Shown here: piece by piece, positions 11,072-22,234 of the stretch
Layout: each line of letters begins with the position of its first letter
Numbering within the stretch: position 1 is the first letter of the stretch
Source: Onthophagus taurus
Taxonomy: Eukaryota > Arthropoda > Insecta > Coleoptera > Scarabaeidae
Assembly (NCBI RefSeq): GCF_036711975.1
Contig: NC_091967.1
Span: 18,848,001-18,912,000 of the forward strand
Direction: 5' to 3'
DNA length: 64,000 bases
Notes under the pieces: generated by a model
Told to the model about the DNA's origin: nothing
Database searches by the model: none
The model's input: the letters and a program-made list of their open reading frames with translations, nothing else
Position numbers and translations under genes: made by a program

Positions 11072-11567
11072 GTTTTTAACAATGAAAATTTCGTAACATT
11101 AAAACAAATTCTTGTTGTATGATTTCTGGGACACTCATTACGTTATAATATATGTAAAATCCGAAAATCACCCTTACATAATATTTTTTATCTGTTTTGA
11201 TAAATATTGTTAATGCCCACTGATATATATGTGCGAAATTCTGATATACATGGAGACCTCCAGATTCCAACCGTTAAGGAAGAAATTAAAAGATTTGATT
11301 AAAAACATGAAGCTAGACATCACCTCCACGATAACGTATACTGCTGGACGACTAACAAATCGTTCGAAGATTGAAGAAATGAAAAGTACATACATATATT
11401 ATGTGATCTTGTGTAGTGTTGTGTATAAAATCAGAGCGCTGTAAGTGAGAACTAAGACATCAATGAATGAACTCTTATCAATAAGTATATATTTTTGGGA
11501 GTTAGGATAAAAATGAAACTTTTTCGAATTGGCATGAATAATTTACGATAAGTGAGTTTCTACTTAC

Positions 11568-12659
11568 AGAGACCGTAACCATGTGCCCAAATATACAATA
11601 AACGCTTAGTTGGAGTAATAATATTATATAAAGTTGAAGTTGTGCGAAAAAAGCTGGACTAAATAATTCAGCCTGAAAACAAAATATTTTCGATGTCAAA
11701 AAAATATAGATTCACCGATTGATAAACTTACTGTAACAACTGTGAACAACGTTGTCATTAAACTAAACAAAGTTAATGTAACTTGTGGAAAGCACATATA
11801 CCTAAAAATTCTATCGACATTTTTAGCCAACGTAAGTAATCGTTGTAAAGGAACTGTAATGGACCTTAATTGATTTTGCAATTTGGCTTTTCTATCATCA
11901 TCGATCAAAGTCAAACTAGCTTCTTCGATTCCGATTGATACAATACCTTTATCGATAACTTTAGCCAACATCGTTAAGTATATAGTCATACTCATAAACA
12001 GCGAATCTAAAGCTAATCAAGAAAATTGATAAATACAATACATGAACTAAAATAAGTTTCATACCAAGTACTTGTAATGTTAAAAAATACATTGCGAAAG
12101 TATGCCACGCTGAAATCAATATACACAAAGATTTTGAAGGATTTTCTGGGATCGGTGTAAAAAAATAAAGGATTTCTTTGTAAACAACTCGACCATTAAT
12201 AATATCGTCTTCATCGGTTAAAAATAATTTGATAATCTTAGCAACGGTGGTTATTACAATGTATGAGTTAATCATAGAGGTGTAACTCCAAATGATAGTT
12301 TTATTCCTCTTCTCCCCCATTTTTAGAATACTTATATGATTTCCATGGAATCTTCCAAAAATTTCTTTAATTGAAATAAATTCCTTCATAGCTGCAATAA
12401 ATTCTTCTCGATACCAAATTGCTACGGACATTTTCAAAAGCAGGATCACATGAGTAGAAAAATACATTAAACAATCTGTCAATCTATCCACGTCGTGTAT
12501 TGAATAAGAAATTTCCAAAACTTCCGCCGGAATAACAGTAAAATTGATCAAAATCATAAAAATTGTAAGTAAGCAATACATTTTTGAATCAGTTGAAACC
12601 GACCGGAATAAAAAACCAGCACCAGATATTTTTAATAAAATCACGTTATATTTGAACAT
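11568..12659 (-). CDS. Odorant receptor OR2, last exons not found
   Basis: Three exons join in phase: 12,065-12,659 (595 nt), 11,732-12,012 (281 nt) and 11,568-11,672 (105 nt), about 327 codons with GT-AG introns. The protein begins with a predicted cytoplasmic N-terminus, has the LTLAKNVDRIFRYMCFPQ segment in exon 2 and the membrane helix LQLYIILLLQLSVYCIFG in exon 3, as in the insect odorant receptor (7tm_6) family. The usual C-terminal exons with the NxxWY and PLxL motifs, about 60-80 residues, are not seen before the hAT end at 11,071. A weak receptor-like tail (RPAVYVIVEVMSSFMF) lies near 11,270-11,360. OR3 is a close paralogue with the same exon lengths. OR2 may be a pseudogene or may have been truncated by transposon insertion. 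Confidence 0.75.
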
Positions 12660-13060
12660 TATTAAAGTATTTTTTCTTTGGTGGTTTCTTTTGAGTAATA
12701 TGAATCAAAAATGGTTCGATTTTTATATATGGTTTAAAATTTATACTCGGGAAAAGCGGCGGTTTCGATGAATTTGTATCATTTTAGTTTGAAACTTGGT
12801 TCCCTAGGGAAAAACGCCATGTTACACTTAAGAAAGTTTAAAAGAACATTGTAAAGATTTTCTTGTTTTGTGTAAGTAGATATTTATTGTTTCAATTTTT
12901 CATGTGTGAAAATAATTTTAATGCCTTTTTTAAAATAATTCTTTGCAAATTTTACACATCTAGAAAATACAAGTTGAAATTATAGATTAATATTAAATTG
13001 TGAGAAGTTAAGGATTTGGTAAAAATTTTAAAACATTTTTTTTTCTCAAACAACAAATCT
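12660..13060. promoter_or_regulatory. OR2 upstream region conserved with OR3
   Basis: The first 190 bp or so upstream of the OR2 start align with the region upstream of OR3 (20,770-20,950). Shared blocks include GATGAATTTGTATCATTTTA and GGGAAAAACG, with TTTTGAGTAAT nearer the gene. This is either a conserved promoter or simply unerased duplication. Beyond about 12,860 nothing else is recognisable. Confidence 0.5.
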
Positions 13061-13607
13061 GCCGAAAGAAAATAAACGTGACATTACTAAATAATTTAAA
13101 GACGACGTGCACAAATAGCAGAGAATTTAGACCCTCGATTATAAAGACTACAAAAAATAAACCGCGATCAATTTAGAACAGCACTTGAAGACTCCTACAA
13201 TACTGATATAGCGTATACATGTAGCAACAAAAAACAACAATGGATAAATGACGAAATTCTATAACTTATGGACGAGAGAAAATTACAGAAAAGTAAAAAT
13301 CTTAATAAATATAAAGCATAAAACAAGCAAATTCGAAGAACTTGTCGAGCAGACAAGAAAAGTTGCTAAAAGAACGTTGCGAGCAGAGTAAAGAACTGCA
13401 AAGAAAATATCTAGTAATACAAGTATCAAAGAGTCAAGTCCAAAAATTACAAATAATCAAGTTAAACAAGCCTTACAACTTTGGCCCAGACCAAATATAT
13501 GCAGGAACTCTAAAAATGATTGCAGAAAAAGATGGTCAAGAGTCTACAAAACAAGACCAGCACGTCCGCGTACAACGCCAAAAGCTTGCAGAAATCCTAA
13601 GGTCTTA
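13060..13607 (+). pseudogene. LINE D, RTE-like reverse transcriptase remnant
   Basis: Several frames show linker and early reverse transcriptase features: KKQQWINDEIL near 13,225-13,260, a basic stretch with RRTCRADKKS near 13,335-13,365, and the block GPDQIYAGTLKMIAEK near 13,480-13,535, which corresponds to the conserved GPDxIPAExLK box. Stops are frequent. It is a short, old fragment. Confidence 0.5.
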
Positions 13608-13876
13608 AGAATATTAAGTTCGTCAAACAAAATTAGCCGTTTCATGATGTGTTAAGTACAAAATTTTATCTAATTCCATTGATAAAGCAATTTTTGTTCA
13701 AAACTTGATTTATTCTATTAGTGACAGCTGTCAATTTATTAACTTGTAGTTAGGTAATGAAATTCATTACATCACTAGCGATGTAATGAAATCATTACAT
13801 TGACGTTGTGAGGTTGACAATTAAATGAGCATCAATTAAACCATTTTTTTTACAATTTTTTTAAAAAATAGTCAAA

Positions 13877-14815
13877 ATGCAAGATATCGAAAGTGATCAG
13901 ATCTATAGTATTGTTAATATACGTCTACCTCCCTTCTGGACAACTAAACCTGATACTTGGTTTAGACAAATCGAAGCACAATTCGAATTGTTACGTGTCA
14001 CTAGTGACAACACCAAGTACAATTTAGTTGTCACTCATTTACCCACAGAGGTTGTAAACACCGTCGTTGATATAATCAACGAGTCTCCAGAGCGAGACCT
14101 ATATGCGACTCTAAAGAAAAGCATCATCAATCGTCTTTCTCTAAGCGAAGAAAAACGATTGAACGACCTTCTCTCAAATACACATATGGGAAAACAAAAG
14201 CCTTCAGATTTCTTCCGAGAACTTTTATCCAATTCTCAGCAGTTCTCAGGTAGTAAGTCCTAATCTTCTTTTGAAGCTCAGGACTTAGGTTGCCACACAC
14301 TATCTATTGAATATGGCAGATACGATCTGGGAATCAATCATTTCCACGCCAAGCATATACCAACCCACACACTTAAATTACTACAACTCATTCTATTCAT
14401 ACAATTCAACAACCTCACAACCAACAAACACTTCCACTTCGCACATCACTCAAAACCAACACACAACCGACTATGACCGACATGATCAGAACCTTCGATA
14501 CCTTCACCACGACATGTCAGAGTATATTTAGCTCATTTGCTCAAAAACAGGCAGCAATGGACTCCCAAATTGCTTCAATCAACAGCAAGCTAAGCAACAA
14601 AAGTAATGAATTCTCAAATCACCATTGCTGTGCACACTGCATTTATCGTCGTAACAGATCTTCATCTTACCGAACATCCACAAGAAGCCCATCCGCGGAT
14701 TCAATATCTGCACTTATCACACTAAATATGGCGATCGTGCCCGCAACTGCCAAGGTAAATGGTGCAAATTTGATTATTTTTTTTCAAATAAAGATAATTC
14801 TAAAAATCAAAAAAA
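13877..14815 (+). pseudogene. Gypsy gag (frameshifted)
   Basis: The first 128 codons contain the gag block LPPFWTTKPDTWFRQIEAQF and LSNTHMGKQKPSDFFREL, typical of insect Gypsy capsid proteins. The frame breaks at 14,263 and continues in others. Near 14,705-14,775 a frame reads CTYHTKYGDRARNCQGKWCK, the single zinc-knuckle-like motif at the end of this gag type. The breaks make it non-functional. Confidence 0.7.
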
Positions 14816-14880
14816 CGACTAAATGTTTCAATAGAATAAACACAAAATTTCCAATTCAAAGAATTCCAAATTAACAATCA

Positions 14881-17723
14881 ATGGAATTAAATTCAAGACT
14901 ATTTATTTATGACATTATAAATAACTTAAATTTTCTCATTGATTCGGGAGCAGAAATATCAGTTTTACCAGTTAAACTATTTCCGTTCAATAAACAAAAC
15001 TCCACATTCGTTTTATCAGCAGCGAATGGATCAGTTATCAAAACATATGGCAAGAAGTTATTAACAGTGTCTCTCCAATTAAGACGCAATTTTCTATTTG
15101 TCTTCGCTCTAACTGATGTCAGCAAACCTATTATCCTAATTAAAAACCACATAGGTTTCTTATCATACTCTTCTTCTGCTACCCCTCGCATATTCTCTGT
15201 TGAAACAAAATTTACACAACTGCTTAAAAATTTTCCACAATTAATCTCATCCCCAGATTTTTCTATCCCCGTTAACCATTCGACCACCCATAAAATAGTA
15301 ACTAATTCCAATCTTCCATTCAATCATCCTAGAGGACTAGACTTCGATACGCTTAACATAGCTAAAAAAGAATTTGAAACAATGGTAGCATTAGGGATCT
15401 GCCGTCCATCATCTTCATCAGTAGCATCTCCTTTGCACATGGTCCCTAAAAAGGACTTCGGAGTTTGGTGCCCTTGTGGAGACTATAGGCAACTTAACCA
15501 TATCACAGTTCCAGATCTTTATCCATTGCCCTACATACAAGATTTTAATCTTCACTTATCTGATTGTATCATTTTTTCGAAAATTGATTTAGTTCGGGCT
15601 TACCACCAAATTCCAGTTGCACCCGAAGATATTTACAAAACGGCAATAACCACACCATTTGGTCTATTTGAATTTTTGCGAATGCCTTTTGGTTTGCGAA
15701 ATGCCGAAACATTTCAGAGATTCATCAATGAAGTTCTTACTGGCCTAACTTTCCTTTTTGTCTATTTAGATGATATTTTAATAGCTAGTAAATCCGAAGA
15801 TGAACGCTTAGAACATCTAAGAATTCTTTTTGAAAGATTAAACAGTTATAATATGAATATACAACCAAATAAGTGTATGTTTGGCGTCCCCTCATTAGAT
15901 TTTTTAAGTCGTACAGTATCAGAAAAAAGAATTCGACCTTCTCAATCAAGAATACACATCATATCCAAGTTTTCTTAACCAAAAACAGTAAATGAACATC
16001 AACGTTTCTTAGGAATATTAAATTTTCATCATCGTTTCATACCCAACCTATCAGAAATTTTATTCCCACTACATAAACTAGTAAATAAATTGCAACTTGA
16101 AAAAATCAAAAACATTACACTCTGGACAACAGAAGAAGAACTTTCTTTCTCAAAAGCCAAAGACTCTCTGGTCAATGTTGCACTTCTCTCACATCCTTAT
16201 CCAACTTTCTTCATATATTGATGCTTCAGTATCAACAATGGAACTTCTTCACCAGTAGCCTTCTTTTCCAAAAGAATGTCTAACAGCCAAATGAAGTACT
16301 CCACCTTTGACAGAGAACTCTTAGCTATGTATCTCGCGGTTAAACATTTCTTACAAGAAACCAATTCAAAATTTTAACAGATCATAAACCCCTAATCACC
16401 GCGCTCTTTTTGAAAACGGAAAAAACTCCTAGGCAAACCAGATACAATAACTACATAGTTGAGCTAACCTCTGAAATCTCTTACATTAAAGCAAAATGCA
16501 ACACAGTGTCGGATACTTTATCAAGAATAACTATACTACTTTATCACTATCGATTCTTTAACATCTGAAGCAACGCAAAGTTCCAATAAAGAACTACAAT
16601 ATTTATTACAAAAGTAATCTTTAAAAACAAATAAAAATTACCATAAATCTAAAATAAAAACTCAATCTTCTAATTTAGATCTTTGGTGCGAAGATTCTTC
16701 TAAATCGCCAAGAATCTACATACCCAAAAAATTTCGTCTAAAACATCTAGGTTTCAAAACCTTAAATAATATTAAAAATCGATTTTTTTAGCCATATTTA
16801 ACCAAGCAAGTAGAATCATGGTGTAAAACTTGCATACCTTGCCAGAAAACTAAAATCCAAAGATACACAAAATATCCACTTCAGAAATTTAATCTACCTG
16901 CTGGTAGATTCGAACATATACACATAGATCTAATAGGTCCTTTTACTCCTTCATTCTTTTGTACTAACAGCAATAGATCGCTTCACTAGATGGCCAGAAG
17001 CGTAACTACGACATCTACTATAGCCGCAACACTACTAAACCAACATTTCTCAAGATTTGGTATTCCACACACTATCACACAAGATCAAGAAAGGCATTTG
17101 GAATCCCGATTATTTCACCATTTCAATAAATTGGTAGGATCTGGTTAGATCCACACTTCAAAATTCCATCCCCAAAATAATGGCATATTAGAAAGGTTCC
17201 ATAGAGCTCTTAAAACTGCCATTGCTGCCAGAGAAAACGGCTATAGGTGGAACCACGACCTCCCAATTATACTATTGAGCCTTCGATCTTCACTTAAAGA
17301 AGATCTAGGTTATTCCCCCGCAGAGTTAGTGTATTTATAGGAGAATTTATTATTACTTCACAGGACTATTTAGAAACGGAACCACTCCTAGTTAGTCTTA
17401 AAGAAACGTTTTCAAGTTTAAAACCAGTACCTACTACCTTCCATTCAAGAATTAAACCTTTCATTCATAAAGATTTATACGTGTCAGACTTTGTTTTATT
17501 AAAATTAAATCATTTTAAGCCTTCCCTTGCACCAAAATTTGAAGGCCTTTTTAAAGTTATTAAACGCTTTCAAAAAAACTTTATTATTTTAAAAGATAAC
17601 AAAGAATTATCAGTTAGTATTGATCGATTATCGCCAGCGTTTATAACTAACGATAAACTGGAAATTACTTTTAATCAAAATTCAATTCCAAATAAATGTT
17701 TAACAATACGTTTTAAAAATTAA
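14881..17723 (+). pseudogene. Gypsy pol: protease, reverse transcriptase, RNase H, integrase (broken)
   Basis: The 365-codon frame from 14,881 starts with the aspartic protease motif [12 protein letters not shown] (codons about 19-30), followed by reverse transcriptase with [29 protein letters not shown] and the catalytic [11 protein letters not shown]. It ends at an in-frame TAA at 15,976, after which the same frame continues (VNEHQRFLGILNFHHRF), so this is a nonsense change. Near 16,200-16,370 is RNase H. From 16,790 comes integrase, with the zinc block ESWCKTCIPCQKTK, HIDLIGPF, and PQNNGILERFHRALK. The last 80 codons (17,481-17,723) resemble the integrase C-terminal domain. Several stops and frameshifts show it is dead. 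Confidence 0.85.
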
Positions 17724-17789
17724 AGTATTTATAACTACTTGATTTACATTTTATTGTTAACCTTATTTGTTCTTGGAAGGGGGAGTATT

Positions 17790-18041
17790 TGTAGCGTCAT
17801 GTCTACAAAATCCAAGATGCCACCATATATTTTTCCATCTTCAAACAAAAAGATTTAGTGACCTTGTTTTTTAAAATATAATTGGCAACAAAAGTTTGTT
17901 ATTATATTATAATAAATTATGGATTCCTTTCAATAAACTCATTGAAGCCACACGTATATAAAACTGCTTGACTAATTTAGTTTTAATTAAATTTTTATTA
18001 ATTATATTGGGAAAATAAAATCTATTAACAATCCCACAACA
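17790..18041 (+). repeat. Gypsy 3' long terminal repeat
   Basis: The repeat starts with TGTAGCGTCATG just after the polypurine tract and probably ends with CACAACA. A TATATAAAAC box lies at about 17,955 and an AATAAA near 18,014. About 250 bp is on the short side for a Gypsy LTR. Only one copy is visible, so the boundaries are inferred from the TG...CA rule. Confidence 0.55.
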
Positions 18042-18272
18042 TGTAAAATTTAATTTTCATAATGGAATTACGTAAAATATTTTTTGTAATTCGCTACGGT
18101 AATGGAAGCTATAACAGTACTCAAACGGGTGCTGTAATGAGACTCTTTACAGCATCCGATGCTGTAATGAGATTTTAGTAACATTTTATGGAACCAGTTC
18201 AAGTTGGTGACATTGGGTCATTAATTTTTCTAGTTGTCAATGTGACAATTTTTGTCTATGGATGTTTAAACA
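18042..18272. other. Spacer between Gypsy LTR and tandem array
   Basis: This segment has repeated short boxes of the type CTGTAATGAGACT and GATGCTGTAATGAG. It resembles the end of each 514-bp unit next door (GTTACGTAATGAAGTTCATTACCG) and also the sequence left of the Gypsy element (13,752-13,800, GTAATGAAATTCATTAC). No gene was found. Confidence 0.35.
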
Positions 18273-19645
18273 CTAATCAGAACAGACTTAATTTATTGAA
18301 ACGAGCAACAATACAAAAGAAAAAGTGCTATCTACTTACAGAGAAATAATACTATTTATTATAAACATTAATTGTTATGTTTTTACATGTCAAAACACTT
18401 ATTCCAGATGAGTAAACATGTTGTTGAAACTGACAATTCAAAATTGTCAACAATCATTTCAAAATATTTTTATAAATGTCAAATAGACTTTTTTAAAGAA
18501 ATTGATTTTTTAGTAATTTTTAGCAGTCGTAGATAAAATGCTGTATATCACACGTGGGCAAGAGCATAATTACAGTACTCGTGTGATTACACGACTCGGT
18601 CTACGACCTCGTCGTGCAATTCTCCACACTCGTACAGTAATTATGTTTCTAGCCCACTTGTAATATAAATAACTATTATCTACGACTGCTTGGATAAGTC
18701 ATCATTACCGCACTCATCTGAGGTGATTTGAGTTACGTAATGAAGTTCATTACCGCACTGGTTTCGTTACGTAACGCATTTTTAGCCTAATCAGAACAGA
18801 CTTAATTTATTGAAACGAGCAACAACACAAAAGAAAAAGTGCTATCTACTTACAGAGAAACAATACTATTTATTATAAACATTAATTGTTATGTTTTTAC
18901 ATTTCAAAACACTTATTCCACATGAGTAAACATGTCGTTGAAACTGACAATTCAAAATTGTCAACAATCATTTCAAAATATTTTTATGAATGTCAAATAG
19001 ACTTTTTTAAAGAAATTGATTTTTTAGTAATTTTTAGCAGTCGTAGATAAAATGCTGTATATCACACGTGGGCTAGAGCATAATTACAGTACTCGTGTGA
19101 TTACACGATTCGGTCTACGACCTGGTCGTGCAATTCTCCACACTCGTACTGTAATTATGTTTCTAGCCCACTTGTAATATAAATAACTATTATCTACGAC
19201 TGCTTGGATAAGTCATCATTACCGCACTTATTTGAGGTGATTTGAGTTACGCAATGAAGTTCATTACCGCACTGGTTTCATTACGTAACGCATTTTTAGC
19301 TTAATCAGAACAGACTTAATTTATTAAAACGAGCAACAATACAAAAAAAACGTGCTGTCTACTTACAGAGAAACAATACTATTTATTATAAACATTAATT
19401 GTTATGTTTTTACATTTCGAAACACTTATTCCAGATGAGTAAACATGTTGTTGAAACTGACAATTCAAAATTGTCAACAATCATTTCAAAATATTTTTAT
19501 AAATGTCAAATAGACTTTTTTAAAGAAATTGATTTTTTAGTAATTTTTAGCAGTCGTAGATAAAATGCTGTATATCACACGTGGGCTAGAGCATAATTAC
19601 AGTACTCGTACAGTAATTATGTTTCTTGTAATATAAATAACTATT
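18273..19645. repeat. Tandem array, 514-bp period, with hairpin core
   Basis: Units start at 18,273, 18,787 and 19,301 with TAATCAGAACAGACTTAATT. Units 1 and 2 are full length and nearly identical. Unit 3 stops at about 19,645 after an internal deletion of its hairpin centre. Each full unit contains a palindrome of roughly 180 bp: GCAGTCGTAGATAAAATGCT on one side pairs with TATTATCTACGACTGC on the other, and CACGTGGGC...GCATAATTACAGTACTCGTGTG pairs with the reverse on the far arm. It lies directly downstream of OR3 exon 3. No protein-coding frame was found. Confidence 0.85.
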
Positions 19646-19709
19646 CAATAGTCATATAATGAGATGATGTTTAGATGACTTAACATTAAATAAGTAAATT
19701 TCTACTTAC

Positions 19710-20769
19710 AGCGATTGAAAGCATCTGTCCAAAAATACAATAAATACTTAATTGGAGTAATAATAAAAAATAAAGTTGAAGTTGTGCAAAGAAATCAGCA
19801 CTAAATAGTTCAGTCTGAAAAAATATATATAAATTTTCTATATCAAAGAAATAAATAAAATCATTAACTCACCGCTGCGATCGATAATAACGTTGACATC
19901 AAACTAAATAAAGTTAAAATAACTTGTGGTAAGCACATGAATCTGAAAATTCTATCGACGTTTTTAGCTAACGTTAATAATCGTTGTAAATAAATTGTAA
20001 TCGATCTCATTTTATCGTCCATTTCATTATTTATTTTTATTGATTCAATATCGTTGTTGATGATTTTAGCAAAAACCGTTAAATATATAATCATGGTCAT
20101 AAATACTGAATCTAAACCTAATCAAAAAAATAATTAACGATTACAAGAATATTAAATAAATACAAGTTACATACCTAGTACTTGAAACATTACAAAATAC
20201 ATACCCGAAGCATGCCACACCGCAATTATTTTACATAAAGATTTTGAAGCATTTTGCGGAGTTGGGGTAGAAAAATAAAAAATTTCATTATAATCAACTT
20301 GACCGTTAAGATAATCATTTTCATCGAATGAAAGTAGTTTTATAGCTTTAGTTAGCAACATAAAAATAATATACGAAATAATTGCAAATATATAACCCCA
20401 AACTAATAATTTATTCTTTTTCTCCCCCTGTTTTAAAACAACCAAATGATTTCCTTCGAATCCCTCAAAAAATTCTTTAAATGAAATAAAATCTTTTATC
20501 GTTTCCATAAATTTTTTCCGAAAGAAAATGGCAACGCACGATTTCATTAAGATGATTGCGTGGGTTGGGAAAAGTATTAAACAATTTGCCAATCTGTCTA
20601 TGTCGTGTAATGAGAAAAAAATTTCCATAATTTCAGCCACCATAAGGGGGTAAACGATTAAAACCGTACAAATTATATATAAATAATAAAGTTTAGAATC
20701 GGTTGAAATTAAACGAAAAATAAAACCAGCTCCGCCTAACTTTAAAAAAGTTAGATTAAACCCGAACAT
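19710..20769 (-). CDS. Odorant receptor OR3, last exons not found
   Basis: Exons 20,175-20,769 (595 nt), 19,873-20,117 (245 nt) and 19,710-19,814 (105 nt) join in phase for about 315 codons. Exons 1 and 3 are exactly as long as those of OR2, and exon 2 is 36 nt shorter, an in-frame 12-codon difference. Shared blocks include LTLAKNVDRIFRFMCLPQ and LQLSIYCIFGQM. It is an insect odorant receptor, an olfactory ion channel subunit that works with Orco. After exon 3 a good GTAAGT donor is present, but the sequence runs into the 514-bp array and the Gypsy element. No C-terminal exon was found between here and OR2. It may be a pseudogene, or the last exons may have been displaced or lost. Confidence 0.75.
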
Positions 20770-21480
20770 TATAAAACACCTTTTATCTTTAGTGATTAGT
20801 TTTGAGTAATGTGAATTGAAATGACTCGATTTTTAGGGTTTCTTTAAAATTTATACTTCACACGAGGAAAAGTAGAACAAAGTGGTTTCAATGAATTTGT
20901 ATCATTTTAGTTTTTAAAGTGGATTTCTTGGGAAAAACGTTATGAAAATTGGGGGAATATGTATAAAATTCATATAAACACTTTGAAACTTTTTAGTTTC
21001 ACGTATGTATATATTTTACTTACAATTACTAATTACTAACACTAATTACTTACATTTGTGCTGTTCATAAAATATGTGAAATAACAAGAAAATATTTTAT
21101 TATTCAAGGTTCTCACCTGTTGTACACATTTCACTACATACTCATGATATCCGACACCCTCCATTCACCGAGAATGCCCGTCATTTGGTCACGCTGTTGT
21201 ATTACATGCTTTAAACAAACCATAAAATTTGTCAACCAAAGAATTTTTTTATCGCGATTTCTTTATATTAATTTCATTTATTTTAATATAAAAAGATTAT
21301 CAGATACAACAATGTGTATAAGTGAAGTGAAGCAAAGAAAAATATTAAGTTGAGATCGTAGACCTGCTACAGTATTTATTTCCCAGAGGTATCATATCAT
21401 TTATTTAACGGACGGCTAACCCTAGCTAAAAGAAGACCGTTGCATAAGGTGTATCAAGATACAAATGTTCCATTCGCGAC
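20770..21480. other. Intergenic region between OR3 and the cuticle gene
   Basis: The first 180 bp match the OR2 upstream region. The rest has no recognised gene or repeat. A CCTAGCTAAAAG stretch and other sequence just before 21,480 belong to the cuticle gene promoter side. Confidence 0.4.
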
Positions 21481-21487
21481 TATAAAA
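21481..21487 (+). promoter_or_regulatory. TATA box of the cuticle protein gene
   Basis: TATAAAA lies 79 bp before the ATG. An initiator-like TCAGTT sits about 30 bp downstream (near 21,511), which is the expected spacing and gives a 5' UTR of about 50 nt, as in many insect cuticle genes. Confidence 0.75.
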
Positions 21488-21559
21488 TGAGCCAGTTTGT
21501 TTTCAAATTGGTCAGTTGTCGCAGTACATTCAACAGTCAACCATCCACCAACAGTTGCC

Positions 21560-22113
21560 ATGGCCTCAAGGGTAAGAAAATTTTAATAAAATTTCTAACG
21601 AAATTTTTAATTAAATTATTTTTTTAGATTGTATTAGCCCTAGCCACAGTTGCTCTAGTCAGTGCCCAATACCAAAATTACGGTTATGGCCAGAACCAGG
21701 GTCAAGGCGGTCAAGGCGTCAATCAAGGTAATCAAAATGGCCAACAACAACAAAACGGTTATCAAACGCAACAGTACCATCCAACCAACTACCCTACGGC
21801 ACCGGTGGCAGCATCGTTCCAATCCCAAAATCAACAACAAGGTCAACAAATTCAACCATTTACAGTAGCCGCTAACCAAATTCAAGAGCCGTACGATCCT
21901 TATCCTCAATACGCTTATGCCTACGATGTCCATGATCCATCCACAGGAGATATTAAGAATCAACACGAAACTAGGCACGGTGATAGCGTAAGAGGCCAGT
22001 ACAGTTTAACCGAACCGGATGGTTCCAGAAGGACCGTGGATTATTCTTCAGACCCTAATACCGGATTTAACGCGATTGTTCGCAGAAACGGACAGCAAGT
22101 TCACGGACAATAG
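21560..22113 (+). CDS. RR-2 cuticle protein (CPR family)
   Basis: This is a secreted structural protein that binds chitin in the cuticle. Exon 1 (21,560-21,571) encodes only MASR. After a 56-nt GT-AG intron exon 2 (21,628-22,113) encodes the rest, 165 residues in all. A very short first exon that interrupts the signal peptide is characteristic of insect cuticle genes. The signal peptide is [19 protein letters not shown]-, N- and G-rich low-complexity region follows (about residues 20-85). The Rebers-Riddiford domain lies near residues 95-155, with [20 protein letters not shown] and [20 protein letters not shown], the RR-2 form found mostly in hard cuticle. It has its own TATA box and polyA signal and looks intact. 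Confidence 0.95.
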
Positions 22114-22223
22114 TTTCGATATTTCAGATTGAACGACGAAACTTGAGTACGATTGGATTGCTTGGACCACGTCCACATTGACTATTTTGATAATGTGACT
22201 ATTTTAAACTGCCTGTATCATGC

Positions 22224-22229
22224 AATAAA
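22224..22229 (+). terminator. PolyA signal of the cuticle gene
   Basis: AATAAA lies 111 nt after the stop codon and is followed by an A-rich run, consistent with the transcript end. Confidence 0.7.
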
Positions 22230-22234
22230 GAAAA

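Larger units (their letters stand above)
13860..18041 (+). mobile_element. Gypsy-type LTR retrotransposon lacking its 5' LTR
   Basis: The order gag, protease, reverse transcriptase, RNase H, integrase and a 3' LTR defines a Gypsy (Ty3) element. There is no envelope gene. A purine tract (GGAAGGGGGAG, 17,775-17,785) precedes the 3' LTR at about 17,790-18,041. No matching LTR is present upstream of gag: sequence between 13,620 and 13,870 does not match the 3' LTR. The element therefore seems truncated or rearranged at its 5' end. It lies between OR2 and OR3. A related but more deleted copy lies in a Vps13D intron at 55.2-56.2 kb. Confidence 0.85.

Noticed and set aside
11210..11395. Frame with a weak odorant receptor-like C-terminal tail, as last exon of OR2
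   Set aside because: The similarity is limited to a few hydrophobic positions, the NxxWY block is absent and no splice pair fits, so it was kept only as a possible remnant.
14907..15323. 138-codon minus-strand frame
   Set aside because: It is antisense to the Gypsy protease and reverse transcriptase frame, which has clear catalytic motifs.
18273..19645. Evenly spaced repeats, considered as a CRISPR-like array
   Set aside because: The repeated unit is 514 bp without short unique spacers, and the context is an insect genome.
21655..21978. 107-codon minus-strand hydrophobic frame
   Set aside because: It is antisense to the Q-rich part of the cuticle protein; CAA-rich codons read as TTG (Leu) on the other strand.
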